DNA of 64,000 bases from Voacanga thouarsii (lineage: Eukaryota; Streptophyta; Magnoliopsida; Gentianales; Apocynaceae), in contig JANUWF010001220.1 of the NCBI GenBank assembly GCA_026120185.1, positions 1,240,001 through 1,304,000 on the forward strand, written 5' to 3'. The notes below the pieces were generated by a model. It did no database searches and was not told where the DNA came from. It worked only from the letters and a program-made list of their open reading frames with translations. A program made the position numbers and the translations under genes. The number at the start of each line of letters is the position of its first letter. Within the stretch, counting starts at the first letter, position 1. Shown here in pieces: positions 1-10,374 of this stretch.

Positions 1-285
1 AACTTAGGGATGATGATAATAGGACTTCTTTGGATAGTGTGAGCTTTTCAAGCTTACCTATTTTTATATTATCCCTAGTGCCTATTTTGAGCCTAAATTA
101 TTGATTTCTTTCTTTAAAACCCATCGCAATACTTTGTCCATTGCTGTTTTTGAGAGTTTGAATAATTTTTCAAATATTTATGCTATTGATGGACAAAAGT
201 ATATGTACGAGAATGTTGAGGGAGAGTACTTGGAGAAAGATCATGACTCGTTACTTGTAGTCATGTATCAAGAGTTAGGTTGAGC

Positions 286-620
286 TGGAAAGAGAAAAGA
301 AAGTAAGAAAAGAGAAGAAAAAGAAAAGAGAAAATGAACACAAGAAACGAAAAGAAAAAGCTGCTCGAAAAGATGGAAAGGAAGAAAATGAGAAAGAAAA
401 GAACAGCAGTAGTGAAAGACAAAAGAAGAAAAAAAAAAGAAAGAAAAGAATTTTTCTTTGAAAGAAAAAAAGAAAAGAAAGATCACAAAAGGAATGGTGA
501 TTGAGCTGTAAAAAGTTGAGTTCATGACAAGTCCTTGACACCATTGCTGAAAATTTGAGTAATCTTGTGAAAAACATAGAGAAGAGTTGATGAAAAGAAA
601 AAAAGACGAAAAAAAAAATG
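286..620 (+). repeat. GA-rich low-complexity tract
   Basis: About 335 bases are almost entirely A and G on the plus strand. The tract lies inside the 3' internal region of A1 and has no coding value. Two overlapping minus-strand ORFs within it are only runs of Phe, Ser and Leu codons. Confidence 0.8.
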
Positions 621-1145
621 CGAGATTTGCTTGAGTTGTACCATAATTGCTAAATAAGGTTATGGTTTTGATTTATCTTGGAATAAGAGAGCAAGAAGAG
701 TTGGAAATTATTGATACATTTTGTTTATCCTTTTCTTACGAACTCTAATCTTCTTTGACATTTGAATTTCCTATATCCTTCGTTTGATAAGCTACATTAC
801 AAGCCTTTAGCCTTATATTACAAGTTTAAAAGTCCTACTTGATCTAAGTAGAATTATGATATGTCTTGGATAAGTGGAGAGAGTTATGAAAAGTAAGTTT
901 ATGGAATGCAATTCTTTTTGAACTAAATTCTTTATAATAGTTTGAGAATATTGTCAAGTATTGGGATAGTTCTACTAAGTCATTATTTACTTACATAAGT
1001 CTTGCATTTGTTGTGAAAGATGTAGTAGCATGTGTTTTATGTTCTTGAATGAAGAAAGCGTTAAAGATATTGTTTTGAAATTGATTGAGTTAAATATTGT
1101 GTTTTTCTACTTGTCTTTGATACTTTGTTTGAGGACAAGCAAAGA

Positions 1146-1163
1146 GCTAAGTGTGGGGGAATA
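1146..1163 (+). promoter_or_regulatory. polypurine tract of element A1
   Basis: The run AAGTGTGGGGGAATAT sits immediately before the LTR start TGATAGGG. A polypurine tract primes plus-strand DNA synthesis in LTR retrotransposons, and its position here fixes the LTR start. Confidence 0.8.
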
Positions 1164-1344
1164 TGATAGGGGCTAAATTAGTCATTTTTTTCTTAGTTAT
1201 TTGAGGTTCTTTTGTGATACATTTTGTTCAATAACTAGCCATATTCCTTCATATTTGAGATTTTACCCTTGGAAATGTGTTTTGTGCATTATTTCAGATT
1301 TTAAGGGTAAAATAAAGCAAAAATGTTGCAAAATAGAATAGATG

Positions 1345-1510
1345 CGGCGCTGGCCAGGACAGAGGAGCCGGTGCCGGCTCTAGTAGCCAAGGTGGCGCCG
1401 GCTGCACTTTGGATAACATTGCGTGGAAATCAAGAAAAAATCGACGAACAACTGGAGAAATAGAATACAATCGGCGCCGGCTTCAGCAGCCTAGGCGCCG
1501 CCGACTGTGC
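1345..1510 (+). promoter_or_regulatory. CG-rich GGCGCC island in U3 of A1 LTR
   Basis: Within very AT-rich sequence this block carries GGCGCC at 1394, 1473 and 1494, plus degenerate copies such as GGCGCTGG and GGTGCCGG. GCCGAC (1500-1505) matches the core bound by plant DREB/CBF factors. It lies about 120-280 bp upstream of the TATA box, so it could be a promoter-proximal element. That role is inference. Confidence 0.55.
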
Positions 1511-1627
1511 CCTGAGGAAAAGACAGGATCTTGATTTTTCACGTTGTTTTTGGTAATTTATGGAGTTTTAATATCTTCCTACTTTTCCTCGAACCTTACA
1601 CCAACGAGTTTAGGCACTTTCTAATCC

Positions 1628-1635
1628 TATAAATA
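1628..1635 (+). promoter_or_regulatory. TATA box of A1 LTR
   Basis: TATAAATA stands in a position consistent with the U3/R boundary of the 1457-bp LTR. Transcription would begin about 25-35 bases downstream, near 1660, which places the stem-loop array in the RNA leader. Confidence 0.6.
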
Positions 1636-1953
1636 GATGAAAAACACAGGAGAAATGGAGAGAATTTATTGATCATCATAGAACATCGCTCAAATCAAAT
1701 GAGGAATTCTCCAATTCAATGAGGATTGTGCAAGAAGGTTTTCAAAGGAAGAAGAAAGAGACTTGTCTATGAGTGTTTTCTTTTACTTTGTTTTCTTTTT
1801 CTTGAACAATAATATGTTAATTGTTTTATTATAATTTAACATTGTTTTATGTATTCATGATTTTTAGAGTTATTTAATTTTTTGATTAATTGGTTGTTTT
1901 TTTTTGTATTTAATTACTTGGGCGTATTACGAGATTAGCTAGTTATTTCTTTT

Positions 1954-2258
1954 CATTAACTTGCTAGACCAAACAAGTTAATGGTAGTTGCAATTGATTA
2001 ATTTTATATTTATTGGCTGTTAACTTGCTAGACCAATGAGGTTAATTGCTGAGGATTGAGTAATTAAAGGTTAATTGATGTCTGCCAGACCAAGGATTCA
2101 TTGATTAATTTCATGCTTTAAATTTGTCAGACCAAGGAAATTTAATCAAGAATTGTGTTTAATGCGTCTTTTAGATGAATTAGTTGAGACAGACCAAGCG
2201 ATACTAATTTCTCTAGAGGATAGTGATTTCACGGATTGACCAAAGAAGTGAATCTATC
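1954..2258 (+). repeat. array of six stem-loops with shared GACCAA loop
   Basis: Six successive inverted repeats have different arms but the same loop word. Arms are 1954-1963/1974-1983 (10 bp perfect), 2020-2026/2039-2045 (7 bp, one G-T), 2071-2080/2099-2108 (10 bp, two G-T), 2118-2125/2138-2145 (8 bp perfect), 2178-2184/2203-2209 (7 bp perfect) and 2225-2232/2248-2254 (one bulge). Each loop holds GACCAA, and in five of six AGACCAA. If the TATA box at 1628 is used, the array lies in the transcribed leader (R/U5). Confidence 0.75.
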
Positions 2259-2370
2259 TTAATCCTTCATGGTGCCAATGGAATAATTTATTATGATAAT
2301 GATTAGGTACTTTAAGATCTTGTTTGTCAAAATAATGGTTTAAGTTACATACTTCTCCATCCTTGACATG

Positions 2371-2390
2371 TATATATATATATATATATA
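2371..2390. repeat. (TA)n microsatellite
   Basis: Ten TA units lie inside the A1 LTR. Confidence 0.9.
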
Positions 2391-2716
2391 TTTTAATTTA
2401 TTTTATTTATTTTTACTTTATTGAGTCGGTTAAACAATGAAAAAAAAGTGATTAATGCATATTTGTTCCTTGAGGATCGACACTCGTTTGAATCCTATGC
2501 TATGTTAATGATGAGTATGCTTGTTCATATGTGTAATTTGGGCTTAACATTTTAATTTAAACTTGATTGAGAATGTACTTAGTTTTTATATGATTTTTAT
2601 ACCCAAATAAATATGCATCACTTTTGGAAACATTTTCTAACTAAAAATTTGGTATCCTTATTTGTGTATGTCATTTATTCTCAAGTAGCAATGAACTATG
2701 TTTCTCATGGTTGCAG

Positions 2717-2880
2717 TGTGCGGTTTAAAGATACGAGTTTTCCTCCAAAAGTTAATTATCTATTTTTAGGTAACTATGTGGATCGTGGCAAGCACAACTT
2801 AGAAACAATATGCCTCTCCATTGCAGCAGCAGTAGAAGATGCAACTATTTTGACACAAATATTTGATGAAACCATGTGAA
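2717..2880 (+). pseudogene. PP1-type Ser/Thr phosphatase exon remnant
   Basis: Codons at 2733-2816 encode a stretch that matches the catalytic core of PP1-type phosphatases: [17 protein letters not shown] followed by KHNLETICL. Family knowledge: GDYVDRG is one of the metal-binding signature blocks of the phosphoprotein phosphatase fold. Here the signature Asp has become Asn (GNYVDRG). TTGCAG at 2711-2716 looks like a splice acceptor just before the match. After ETICL the similarity stops abruptly, and the reading frame ends at 2877-2879 without the LLRGNHE block that should follow. The remaining upstream codons (2613-2716) start inside the LTR end and are unrelated. It is a decayed fragment, either of a host gene or captured by a transposon. 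Confidence 0.65.
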
Positions 2881-3130
2881 ATTTTGTGGATGAAAGATTT
2901 TCAAAACTTTCTTAAGACATTAGTGTATGAATATAGTCTACAAAGTATGCAAATAATACAAATATTTGAACTCATACCTTAATATATAAAAATGTTGCTT
3001 TTATATTTTATTATAATGTATTGTATTTTATACTAATATTTTATTTCTGCAGGTACCCAAGCTCGTGCCTTGCGCAAGACAACTACTCCTAGTATATATA
3101 TAAACAACACAAATATTGAGCAATTGCTTT
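2881..3130. other. unassigned AT-rich sequence
   Basis: I see no ORF, repeat or signal here. It may be intron or flank of the phosphatase remnant. Confidence 0.4.
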
Positions 3131-3161
3131 TGGTTACCAAGATTCAAAGTGGGTCTTTTTT

Positions 3162-3236
3162 GAGTGACACTAGTCACTCTTTGGTCCCACCTCACTTGAA
3201 AAAATGAAAAAAGAGAATCAAGTGGGACCACACCAA
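3162..3236. repeat. two adjacent foldback repeats (MITE-like)
   Basis: A 7-bp-arm palindrome (GAGTGAC, ACTA spacer, GTCACTC) at 3162-3179 is followed by a larger imperfect inverted repeat. In the larger one, 3180-3198 (TTTGGTCCCACC...) pairs with 3218-3236 (...GGACCACACCAAA). The layout resembles the core of a short foldback transposon, but I could not define termini or a target duplication. Confidence 0.4.
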
Positions 3237-3910
3237 AAGCCACTTTACTATTCACTGTAAAGAAGAAAGAACGTCATTCAATGACTAGCAAACAGTTGGA
3301 GCTATTGTACACCTTCATGTTAAAGCTTCTTAGAATTTTGTGAAATAGCTATTTTGCGGATATTAGAATATTTTACGAGTTGAAATAACATTTGTTATGT
3401 GATGAAAAATGTTTTGTATAAAATATCTATTATATATAAATTTTCAAAGATTTTATATATATTAAATTCTCTTTTTGGGACGTCATTTAATTAGTAAATG
3501 ATTAGTTTATCACTTTATCCCATTATTTTTTTATTCTTATAAAGAGTAGTGATGAAAAATAGTATGAAAACTTTTATTATTAAGATTGGAATTGAGGATA
3601 TACTCTGAATTTTAAATAATTAGTTATTTTTATTGTATTCACTATGTTAAGTAGTATTGAATTAATACATTGTAAGTTCTATTTTTTTTAATGTACAAAA
3701 TTAGAATGTTGCATTTGAAGGTGAGTTAAAGGTAGTTGTGGAGATTTCTATTTATGAAATTCATTGATATGTTATCTTGAGAATTTAATTTGGTTAAATT
3801 ATTTCTTTTAAGTCATTGGAATGTAAGTGATTTTATGGTATTAAGGGAAGGAACCCTGTGATACAACACAAATAATTTAACATATAAAAGTAAATTCAAT
3901 CACACTAGCT
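3237..3910. other. unassigned AT-rich sequence
   Basis: No gene, repeat or signal recognised. Confidence 0.4.
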
Positions 3911-4633
3911 TAAGCCCTTGTTTAGTTGGAGTGATAAGTGAAAGGAAATGAGGAGATGAAGTAAATGTGGAAGCGAAGTAAATATTTACTTTGTTTGTTA
4001 AGGTGTAAATGTAAAGAGGAAGTAAATGTACATGTACTTCCCTTCCTCTTCATATTAGATTTTTGGCCCATTCCATTTTGGACGGATTGTACTAAGGCTT
4101 GTTTTGGTTCGCGAAAGGGATGGGGAGAGGAAAGGGGAGGAGGAGTAACACATTGTACTTCCATTAGGGGAAGTTAATGTATTTACTCTTATCCTATTTG
4201 GTTGGAGTGAAAATAGAAAGGGAAGGAAAGGGAAAAAGAGAGAGAATAATTAATTTAATTTACTATTTTATCCCTCATTATCTATTTTATTAAAATTTTT
4301 AACATTATAAATGCGATCAATGTTGTCATTATTACTCCCACTTTATTTTCTCCCTTCCAATCCTTCCAAATGGGAGGGGAGAAAATGCTGATGTGGAGGG
4401 GGATTGGTACCCTCTCCTTTACTTCCCTTCCGTACTACATCTAACCAAACGAGGTAAATGTCCCATTACCCCCACATTTACTTTCCCTCCTCATTTACTT
4501 CCACAAAATAGTCCAACCAAACTAAGCTCCTTCCATTATAAAGACTAAAATGACCTTTAATTTTTCTTCTTTTTTTTTTCATTTTTTCTTATTGATTTTT
4601 TTATTTCTTCCTTTTTTCCCCAACTTGTTAACT

Positions 4634-4677
<44 letters not shown>

Positions 4678-5112
4678 TAAATTTCTCTCACAATTGTTAT
4701 AATCTTTACCCCTTTTCACCATTCTTTCTAGCAATAAAGTAAATATTTTTTGTTTGTCTAATATTAATTTTCTTTGAAAAATATTAATACTCTAATACAT
4801 TATTAATTATTTGTCTAATAAATAATTTTTTTGCCTCAATCTTATAATACAACTGTTTACTTCACTTCTAATCATACCAAACATATAAAAATAAATTAAT
4901 TTACTTCTCCAGTAGTATAGATATAATAGTAAATTTATCAAAATACCTTCTCCTTCTCATTTACTTTTCAATAGAACGAAATAAGAGTAAGTTTTTATTA
5001 TTTACTTCCCTTCTATTTATACCAAATAAAATAAAAATAAATAAGATTATTTTCACTAAAAAAAGTAAAGGTGTCTTTTCCCCTCCCTTTCCCTTCTACG
5101 AACCAAACAATG
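3911..5112. mobile_element. cluster of nested or overlapping Tourist-like MITEs
   Basis: Seven or so related termini occur here. Forward ends: CCCTTGTTTAGTTGGAG (3915), GGCTTGTTTTGGTTCG (4097) and CTATTTGGTTGGAGTG (4194). Reverse ends: CTAACCAAACGAGG (4441), GTCCAACCAAACTAAG (4511) and GAACCAAACAATG (5099). Each is followed inward by purine-rich (forward) or pyrimidine-rich (reverse) sequence. The terminal word resembles Tourist MITEs (PIF/Harbinger superfamily). 4194-4454 nests inside 3915-4530, but the pair 4097/5112 crosses it, so some ends have been rearranged. ORFs in this interval are chance. Confidence 0.5.
4632..4678. repeat. compound (CT)n(TA)n microsatellite
   Basis: About 14 CT units run directly into about nine TA units, within the MITE cluster. 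Confidence 0.9.
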
Positions 5113-6123
5113 ATTGTTGTTGTAGTTAATTAATTAAAAATAACTTGGCCCACAAGGAGATTATTATTAGCATTAGATTCATTGAAATAAAATGGTAAAT
5201 TAGATTTTTAGGCGATGAATTATTCTATATCTACAGGTATTGGTTTTTCTTTTTTTAATATCTTACTTTGTCAACTTTATTATAGATTTTTATGATAATT
5301 CTATTTATATTTGGCATCATTTACTTTAATATCTTTTTTTTATATTTGTAAATTCACTAGTGTAGAATTTACATTTCAATTGACATTGCATGATAAAGTG
5401 ATTGATAGTTTAAGAATCATAACATCAATATTTTTTAACTTTGATTATTATTGTTTTTCATTGATTGCTATTGGTTACATAGTTGTTAATATTTCAATGT
5501 TACATGTGACATATTGCTTTTGTATTACAAAATCTTGGACATAATACAATTAAGTTGGAGTATTTATGTAATGAAGGATATAATTTTTAGTTCCCTTATT
5601 TTATAAATTTTGAATAATTAATTAATATTTTATTTTGAACTCTCTTCACATGTGTAATATGGATTATATGCATTGGTGCACCCAAAATAAAGAAAAATTG
5701 ACAATTATATAATATATGACCAAGTGTGTTAAATAAAAGGGAGACTAAAGCACAAGACACATAATATACTATTTGTTTCTTATGATAAAAAAAAATTAAA
5801 AATGATAGAAGTATTCCATTCAAGAAAAATATCAATACAGCTTAGTAGTATTTTGTATGAATAATAGTAGGATGTTACAAAAAAATTTACCATGATATCA
5901 TCTGATTAATAGGTAAATGATCCCATAATTGTAGTTTATTTATTGAGAATTGAATAACATATGGTTAATTCATTTTACAATGTAATTTGCTCTGTTAATT
6001 TATGCAAGATTTAAAAAAATTAAGTTATTTTTCTTTATTGAAATAAGCACCCATTAAGAATTTGGATACCTATGAAAGAGTGGAAATTATAAACCCATTT
6101 ATTATTTTTTCCAAAAAACTTTC
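5113..6123. other. unassigned AT-rich sequence
   Basis: No coding similarity or repeat is recognisable. A 77-codon ORF at 5311-5544 has a composition typical of random AT-rich DNA and I reject it. Confidence 0.4.
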
Positions 6124-7130
6124 TCAAATAAGCGCTACTAGTGTATTAGTCAAATCGAAAGGCATAACCAAGAACTTATAATGCCTATATTGAGTTCTGA
6201 AAGCATTCTTTGGTATGTCTTCGGATTTGATTTGCAACTGATTGTATCTTGATTGTAGGTCAATCTCGGAGAATATTTTTGCCCCTTTTAATTGATAAAA
6301 GAAAGTATCAATCCTTGTCAATGGATACTTGTTCTTTACAGTGATTTTGTTCAATTCTTAGTAGTCAATACACAACCCCATGCTATCATCATTTTTCTTT
6401 ACAAACAATATCGATGCGCCCTATGGGGAAACACTAGGTCGAATAAAATTTTTATCCAGAAATTTCTGAAGTTGAATCTTCAACTCTTTTAGTTCTACTG
6501 GAGCCATACGATACGATGCTTTGGAAATCGGTTATGCCATTGGTACTAAATTGATCTCGAAGTCCATTTCCCTTTTCAAAAGTAATCCTAACAAGTCCTC
6601 CAAAAATACACCCTTGAACTCTTTCACCATAGCCATGTCTTCGATTCACAGTTCTTACTTTTCCGTATCCATAACATAAGCTAAGTAGGTTTTACATCCC
6701 TTCTGAAGGTACTTGCAAGCCCTAACTGTGGAGATTGCTAGCATTGACCCCTCACCATGTTCTTTTCTTTTATTCTAAAAATAGAAAATTACTCTACCCG
6801 GCAAAGTGAACTGTACCTTCTTCTTCCGACAATCCACCAAAGTATGATTGTTGGCCAACTAGTAATCCCCAAAATTACACTAAAGTATACCATATTTACT
6901 TATATTAGATTCATATCCAACTCTTTGTCACCAATTCTTACTCGATATCCCTTATGAATAAAGTTAGAAACCAATACCTTCTCATTGGGAGTAGATACTA
7001 TATAGGAGTCAACTAGATATATAGGGGTCGACGACTTAAGGGCCTTGACAAATCTACAAAATACAAATGTTCACATTGCACCATAGTCAAATAGCACCAT
7101 AGCTAGTACTAAATTAACTTGAATAGTAGC
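6124..7130 (-). pseudogene. element J: protease and truncated reverse transcriptase (Tekay-like Gypsy)
   Basis: Read from high to low coordinates, this decayed pol gives a protease region, a linker and the N-terminal part of a Gypsy reverse transcriptase. The clearest stretch is 6354-6124: [31 protein letters not shown] and [11 protein letters not shown], which match RT blocks up to just before the YxDD catalytic motif. The frame is broken by many stops. The RT ends at about 6124-6140 in non-matching sequence, so the catalytic motif, RNase H and integrase are missing. The protein phrases are close to those of element G (20.5-21.6 kb), so J and G belong to one chromovirus family. Confidence 0.8.
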
Positions 7131-8529
7131 TGTGACCACATCCTCTGTTGTATCAGCTTCCTCCTGGGTAAGGGCAAAAACCTTAGCATTTGCTTTCTAT
7201 TTCTAATCCCCTATCTTAGGTTTTTCTCATTAGCAGATGTCTGAGTTGATCCATAAGTTAGATATAGTCACTGACTGATCTTATGACCTTATTTTCCACA
7301 TTTGAAGCAACTATCAATAGCCTACCTACAATTCCCTGCATGCTTCCTACTATAAGTAACACATTCTTTTCACAGTCTCTTAGCATTTGATGCCATAGAA
7401 ACTGTGGCTCTTGCTAAATGACTTCCTGAAGCAGCTTGGTCCCAAATAGTTAGGAGTAGCTCTTCTCTTAGTACTAGATTGAACTATCAGAATTGAGCTT
7501 AAACCATGTCCCAGATTGAACACTGATCTAGGCCTCTTCTTGTCCTTCTCAATGCAGTTCGTTTGAATTCTACGTTAATGTCCAGACTTCTCCGATAGGC
7601 CTCCTTATAATTGCTCGGTCTATTGGCAGATAGATTTCCTCAAATTCTTACCTGTAATACTCGACAAATTTGTTAGTCATTGAGGTGGGGTCACAGGTGA
7701 CTACATGACCATATTTACCCAAAGCATTAAACTTAAGTACGTAATCTGTCATACTCATCTACTCAATTTGTACCAACTCAAAGAATTAGTTTTCTTGCTC
7801 TATCTTAAAGGTGTTTGAGAAGTATTACTCCAAAAATATCTCCCTGAATTTTTTCAAGTAAATTATTCCTCTTTGTGGTAGTATATTGACTTCATACCCT
7901 TCCACCATCTTAGTGCTTCATCCACAATAAATGGTACTACTATATTTGGTTGCACCTTATCTAAAACCTCTGTAGTCTCAAAATAATGTTGCAAGTCCAC
8001 AATCTATTCTTCCCCTTTCTTTGGACTCCTACTCCATTAAACATGGGTAGTCCCATCTTCTTCATTATTTTGTACCTTTAGCCTCTGAAACCTTCACTAT
8101 TGCTTACACTAGAGCTTTTGTTGTTTTGCTTGAAGTTTGCATTATTGTTGTTAAACCCTCATCTATTCCTATTGTAGTATTTGTTAGCTTTGCATGGCCT
8201 GAGCCATATTGCCAGTGCAGTTGGCAAATCTAGGGGTTAGCTACTTCTTGGCATAGTGGTAGAAATAAATGTAGGAACTCCAGTTGGTGCAATGGTTATA
8301 GTTAGAAGTGGTTCTGAAGTGTCTTGTGGAGGCACAAATGGTGGTGGTGGAGGTAAAATAGCTTCAGTCAGGGGTATTCTAAAAGTCTTGCGTGTGGTTA
8401 ACATGGTTGTGGACAAGCTCTGACCTTTGACTGCCCTACTATTTTTCCTTGAGCCCTCGTAGCTACCAACCTATCCATATTATTGTCTCCAGCACCCTCC
8501 TGTACGGTCCTCCTATTTTTTTGTACCAT
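7131..8529 (-). pseudogene. element J: gag (Tekay-like Gypsy)
   Basis: The likely start is the ATG at 8529 (MVQKNRRTVQ). Then come a proline-rich segment (about 8340), a capsid-like region (7600-7930; VEGYEVNILPQRG, FKIEQENQFFELVQ) and a tandem zinc-knuckle region near 7260-7375 of the type C-x2-C...H...C followed by SCFKCGK. Gag is the structural protein that packages element RNA. Several stops and frameshifts break it. In one stretch (YKEAYRRSLDINVEFKRT) it matches the gag remnant of G at about 20.0 kb, and it supplies the N-terminal part that G lacks. Confidence 0.7.
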
Positions 8530-8749
8530 CTTTGTAATCCTCAAGTTATTCAAGCTTAAGTATTAAGACTGAAGAAAATATTAAAATAACATAAAAGGAA
8601 ATCACACGAAGTATATACTTAATCGCATAGAGTTACTTATTGAAATCCATCTTAAACCAAACTTAGCGAATCAAGAACTTAATTCTGTACTTGTATCACT
8701 CATGGTTTAAGCTTTAAGAGTCATAACCTACTACTCGAATACAACTAAA

Positions 8750-9113
8750 TATCACTCTGTACATCCGAGGACAACATGATAACACCCAAATATGGAATGT
8801 CGAACCTTGAATATACCAAACTAAATCCTCATGTATAGTACACTAAGAACTTACATTAATAGGAACTTAAATACAAAATCTATAAGGTACAAAATAAAGT
8901 TTTCAAACATTAAAACTTATCAATATTCGTAGCTCAAGGAATATTAAATACATGAACTAGTACATAAAGGAAAGTCTAAAATATCTCCCAAATACATAGG
9001 TTAAGCCTCAAATATTCTAATCACTCATGATTTTCATCAAATCATTCTTCCAATACATCACCTTGTATAGAGAGCTTGCAATATGTTAACAATAGAGTGC
9101 GTTCACAAGCTCA
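8750..9113 (-). mobile_element. element J: 3' part of its 5' LTR
   Basis: On the minus strand this ends GTTCGACATTCCATATTTGGG...TCCTCGG...GTGATA, which aligns with the last 60 bases of the G LTR (GTTCGGTATTCCATTTTGGG...TCCTCGG...GTGACA). It lies about 220 bp upstream of the J gag start, as a 5' LTR should. It is interrupted at 9114 by a CACTA element. Confidence 0.55.
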
Positions 9114-10128
9114 CACTGCTGGAAACTAGGCAATTATCCACGAAAATTAGTTGTAAAAAACTTACGTAGGAGATTACCCACATAACGGGTATGTTTCAAC
9201 AATGGATGGAAATATGTTGGCGATTCATTACAGATATTTGGGAGAATTAGTTCATATATTATTGAAATTTTGTTCATACATTATTGGATTCTTGTGGCTT
9301 GGGTTGTTTGTTGATAATAATTACAGGTTTTGTGATGGATATTATTGAATTCTATTTTGGTTTTTATTCTATTCTAGTTGGATTCTTGTGGTTTGGGTGT
9401 TTGTTGATGATAATCACAAGTTTTTAATAAAGTGCTTTAGAATGTATATTAGAAACATGTTTAAAAAATCAAATAGGTAATAGCCATGGAAATTCATGAC
9501 TGATTTTGGCTAAAAAAATATGCCACGTAATAGCCACATCATTTCAAGGATAAATTTTCAAATTCTGAATGGCCACAAAATATTTCGTGGTTGATTTGCG
9601 CCACGAATGTTTTTCAAATTAGCTACAATTTTTTTTGTGGCTTATTCCTTTTTTCAATTAAACAAAATTTCATTATTTGAAATTGCATTAGCCACAAAAT
9701 TTGAATTTTGGCCACTAAACTATCCATTGCATATCATCCACGAAAAATAGTTTTGTGGCTGATTCATTTTTTCAGTTAAACAAAATTTCATTGTTTGAAA
9801 TATTATCAGCCACAAAATTTGAATTTCGACTACGAAATTTTTTGTGGTAGATCACTCACGAAATTTTGTTTCATGGTTGATTCCTTTTTTTAATTAAACA
9901 AGATTTCATTATTTGAAATACCATCAACTACAAAATTTGAATTTCACAACGAAATATTTCGTGGTATAGCACTCACGAAACTTATGTTCGTGGCTAATTA
10001 ATCTGTAATGAGGATATTGCCCACAAAATGTTTTTTGTTGCTGTTTTGTGGTCACAATCTATTAGCCACGAAAATTGGTCAATCACCAATGAAATTTTTT
10101 GTAGATGATAGGCTAGATTTTATTAGTA
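9114..10128 (+). mobile_element. non-autonomous CACTA (CMC) element
   Basis: The left end CACTGCTGGAAACTAGG is a typical CACTA terminus. The right end (CTAG...TTT...AGTA) is a degenerate inverted copy. Both ends are flanked by TCA (9111-9113 and 10129-10131), a 3-bp target duplication as expected for this superfamily. Subterminal repeats of the words CCACGAAA and TTTCGTGG in both orientations fill it. It has no transposase ORF, so any movement would need an enzyme supplied in trans. It splits the J LTR. Confidence 0.65.
9645..9998. repeat. three 118-bp tandem repeats in the CACTA element
   Basis: Units start at 9645, 9763 and 9881. Each begins TTC(C/A)TTTTTT, then AAACAA(A/G)ATTTCATT, then a CACAAAATTTGAATTT block, and ends in GTGGCTGA-like sequence. 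A partial unit precedes them. Confidence 0.75.
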
Positions 10129-10131
10129 TCA

Positions 10132-10374
10132 GTAAGGAAAAATGGCTCAGCTAAGGTTGAGCATGTTATATAAGTATTAGTTTCTAAAGATTTAAGTTAC
10201 AAAAAAAAAAAAAAACTCATTCAAGAGTCTTTTATGAAAATTGTTTCCATTTCAAAAACAAGTGCCTCTTAGTACTAAATTCTTTCCATAATTGGCAAAA
10301 ATAGAAAGATAACAAAAAGTAGAGGTGGAAAGACAATGTTCAAACAAATAAATTTCAAATGAGGAAAGGAATGG
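10132..10374 (-). mobile_element. element J: continuation of 5' LTR beyond the CACTA
   Basis: 10129-10175 (TCAGTAAGGAAAAATGG...GTTGAGCATGTTATATAAG) aligns with the reverse complement of the G LTR around 36745-36790. This shows the same LTR resumes after the CACTA insertion. The rest up to 10374 is too diverged to align by eye and contains a 16-base A run at 10201. Confidence 0.45.

Larger units (their letters stand above)
1..1163 (+). mobile_element. 3' non-coding internal region of Gypsy element A1 (Athila/Tat-type)
   Basis: This is the tail of a plus-strand LTR retrotransposon whose body lies left of the window. It ends in a polypurine tract followed directly by an LTR. It holds no recognisable coding domain. 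A 60-codon ORF at 101-283 matches nothing I know and I do not call it a gene. Positions 286-620 are almost pure purine (GA-rich), which creates long phenylalanine/serine-rich antisense ORFs that are artefacts. The phrase GAGGACAAGC followed by AAGTGTGGGGG at 1132-1160 is the usual 3' end of plant Athila/Tat-type Gypsy elements, and element K in this window ends the same way on the other strand. Confidence 0.75.
1164..2620 (+). mobile_element. 3' LTR of Gypsy element A1
   Basis: This 1457-bp LTR starts TGATAGGG and ends ATGCATCA. The start is fixed by the polypurine tract on its left. Both ends are confirmed by a second copy on the minus strand at 10375-11797, which shares the start phrase, the section around GTTCAATAACTAGC and the last 150 bases around TTCCTTGAGGATCGA. 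The internal order is a CG-rich island (1345-1510), a TATA box (1628-1635), a run of stem-loops with GACCAA loops (1954-2258), a TA microsatellite and the conserved 3' part. The first flanking bases after the LTR are CTTTT. Confidence 0.85.

Noticed and set aside
268..577. Two overlapping Phe/Ser-rich minus-strand ORFs of 85-100 codons
   Set aside because: They are the complement of a GA-rich tract; no family match, and two frames are open equally well.
1954..2258. Repeated GACCAA units read as a CRISPR-like array
   Set aside because: Spacing is irregular, the repeat is only 6-8 bases, the arms are palindromic per unit and the context is a plant LTR.
2613..2879. A complete 88-codon phosphatase gene
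   Set aside because: The first codons lie in the LTR end, and similarity to PP1 covers only about 28 residues with a changed signature residue.
3922..4177. ORFs of 70-80 codons on both strands
   Set aside because: They lie inside MITE terminal repeats with purine-rich bias; no match.
5311..5544. Hydrophobic 77-codon ORF
   Set aside because: AT-rich composition gives Phe/Ile/Tyr-rich frames by chance; no start context, partner or family.
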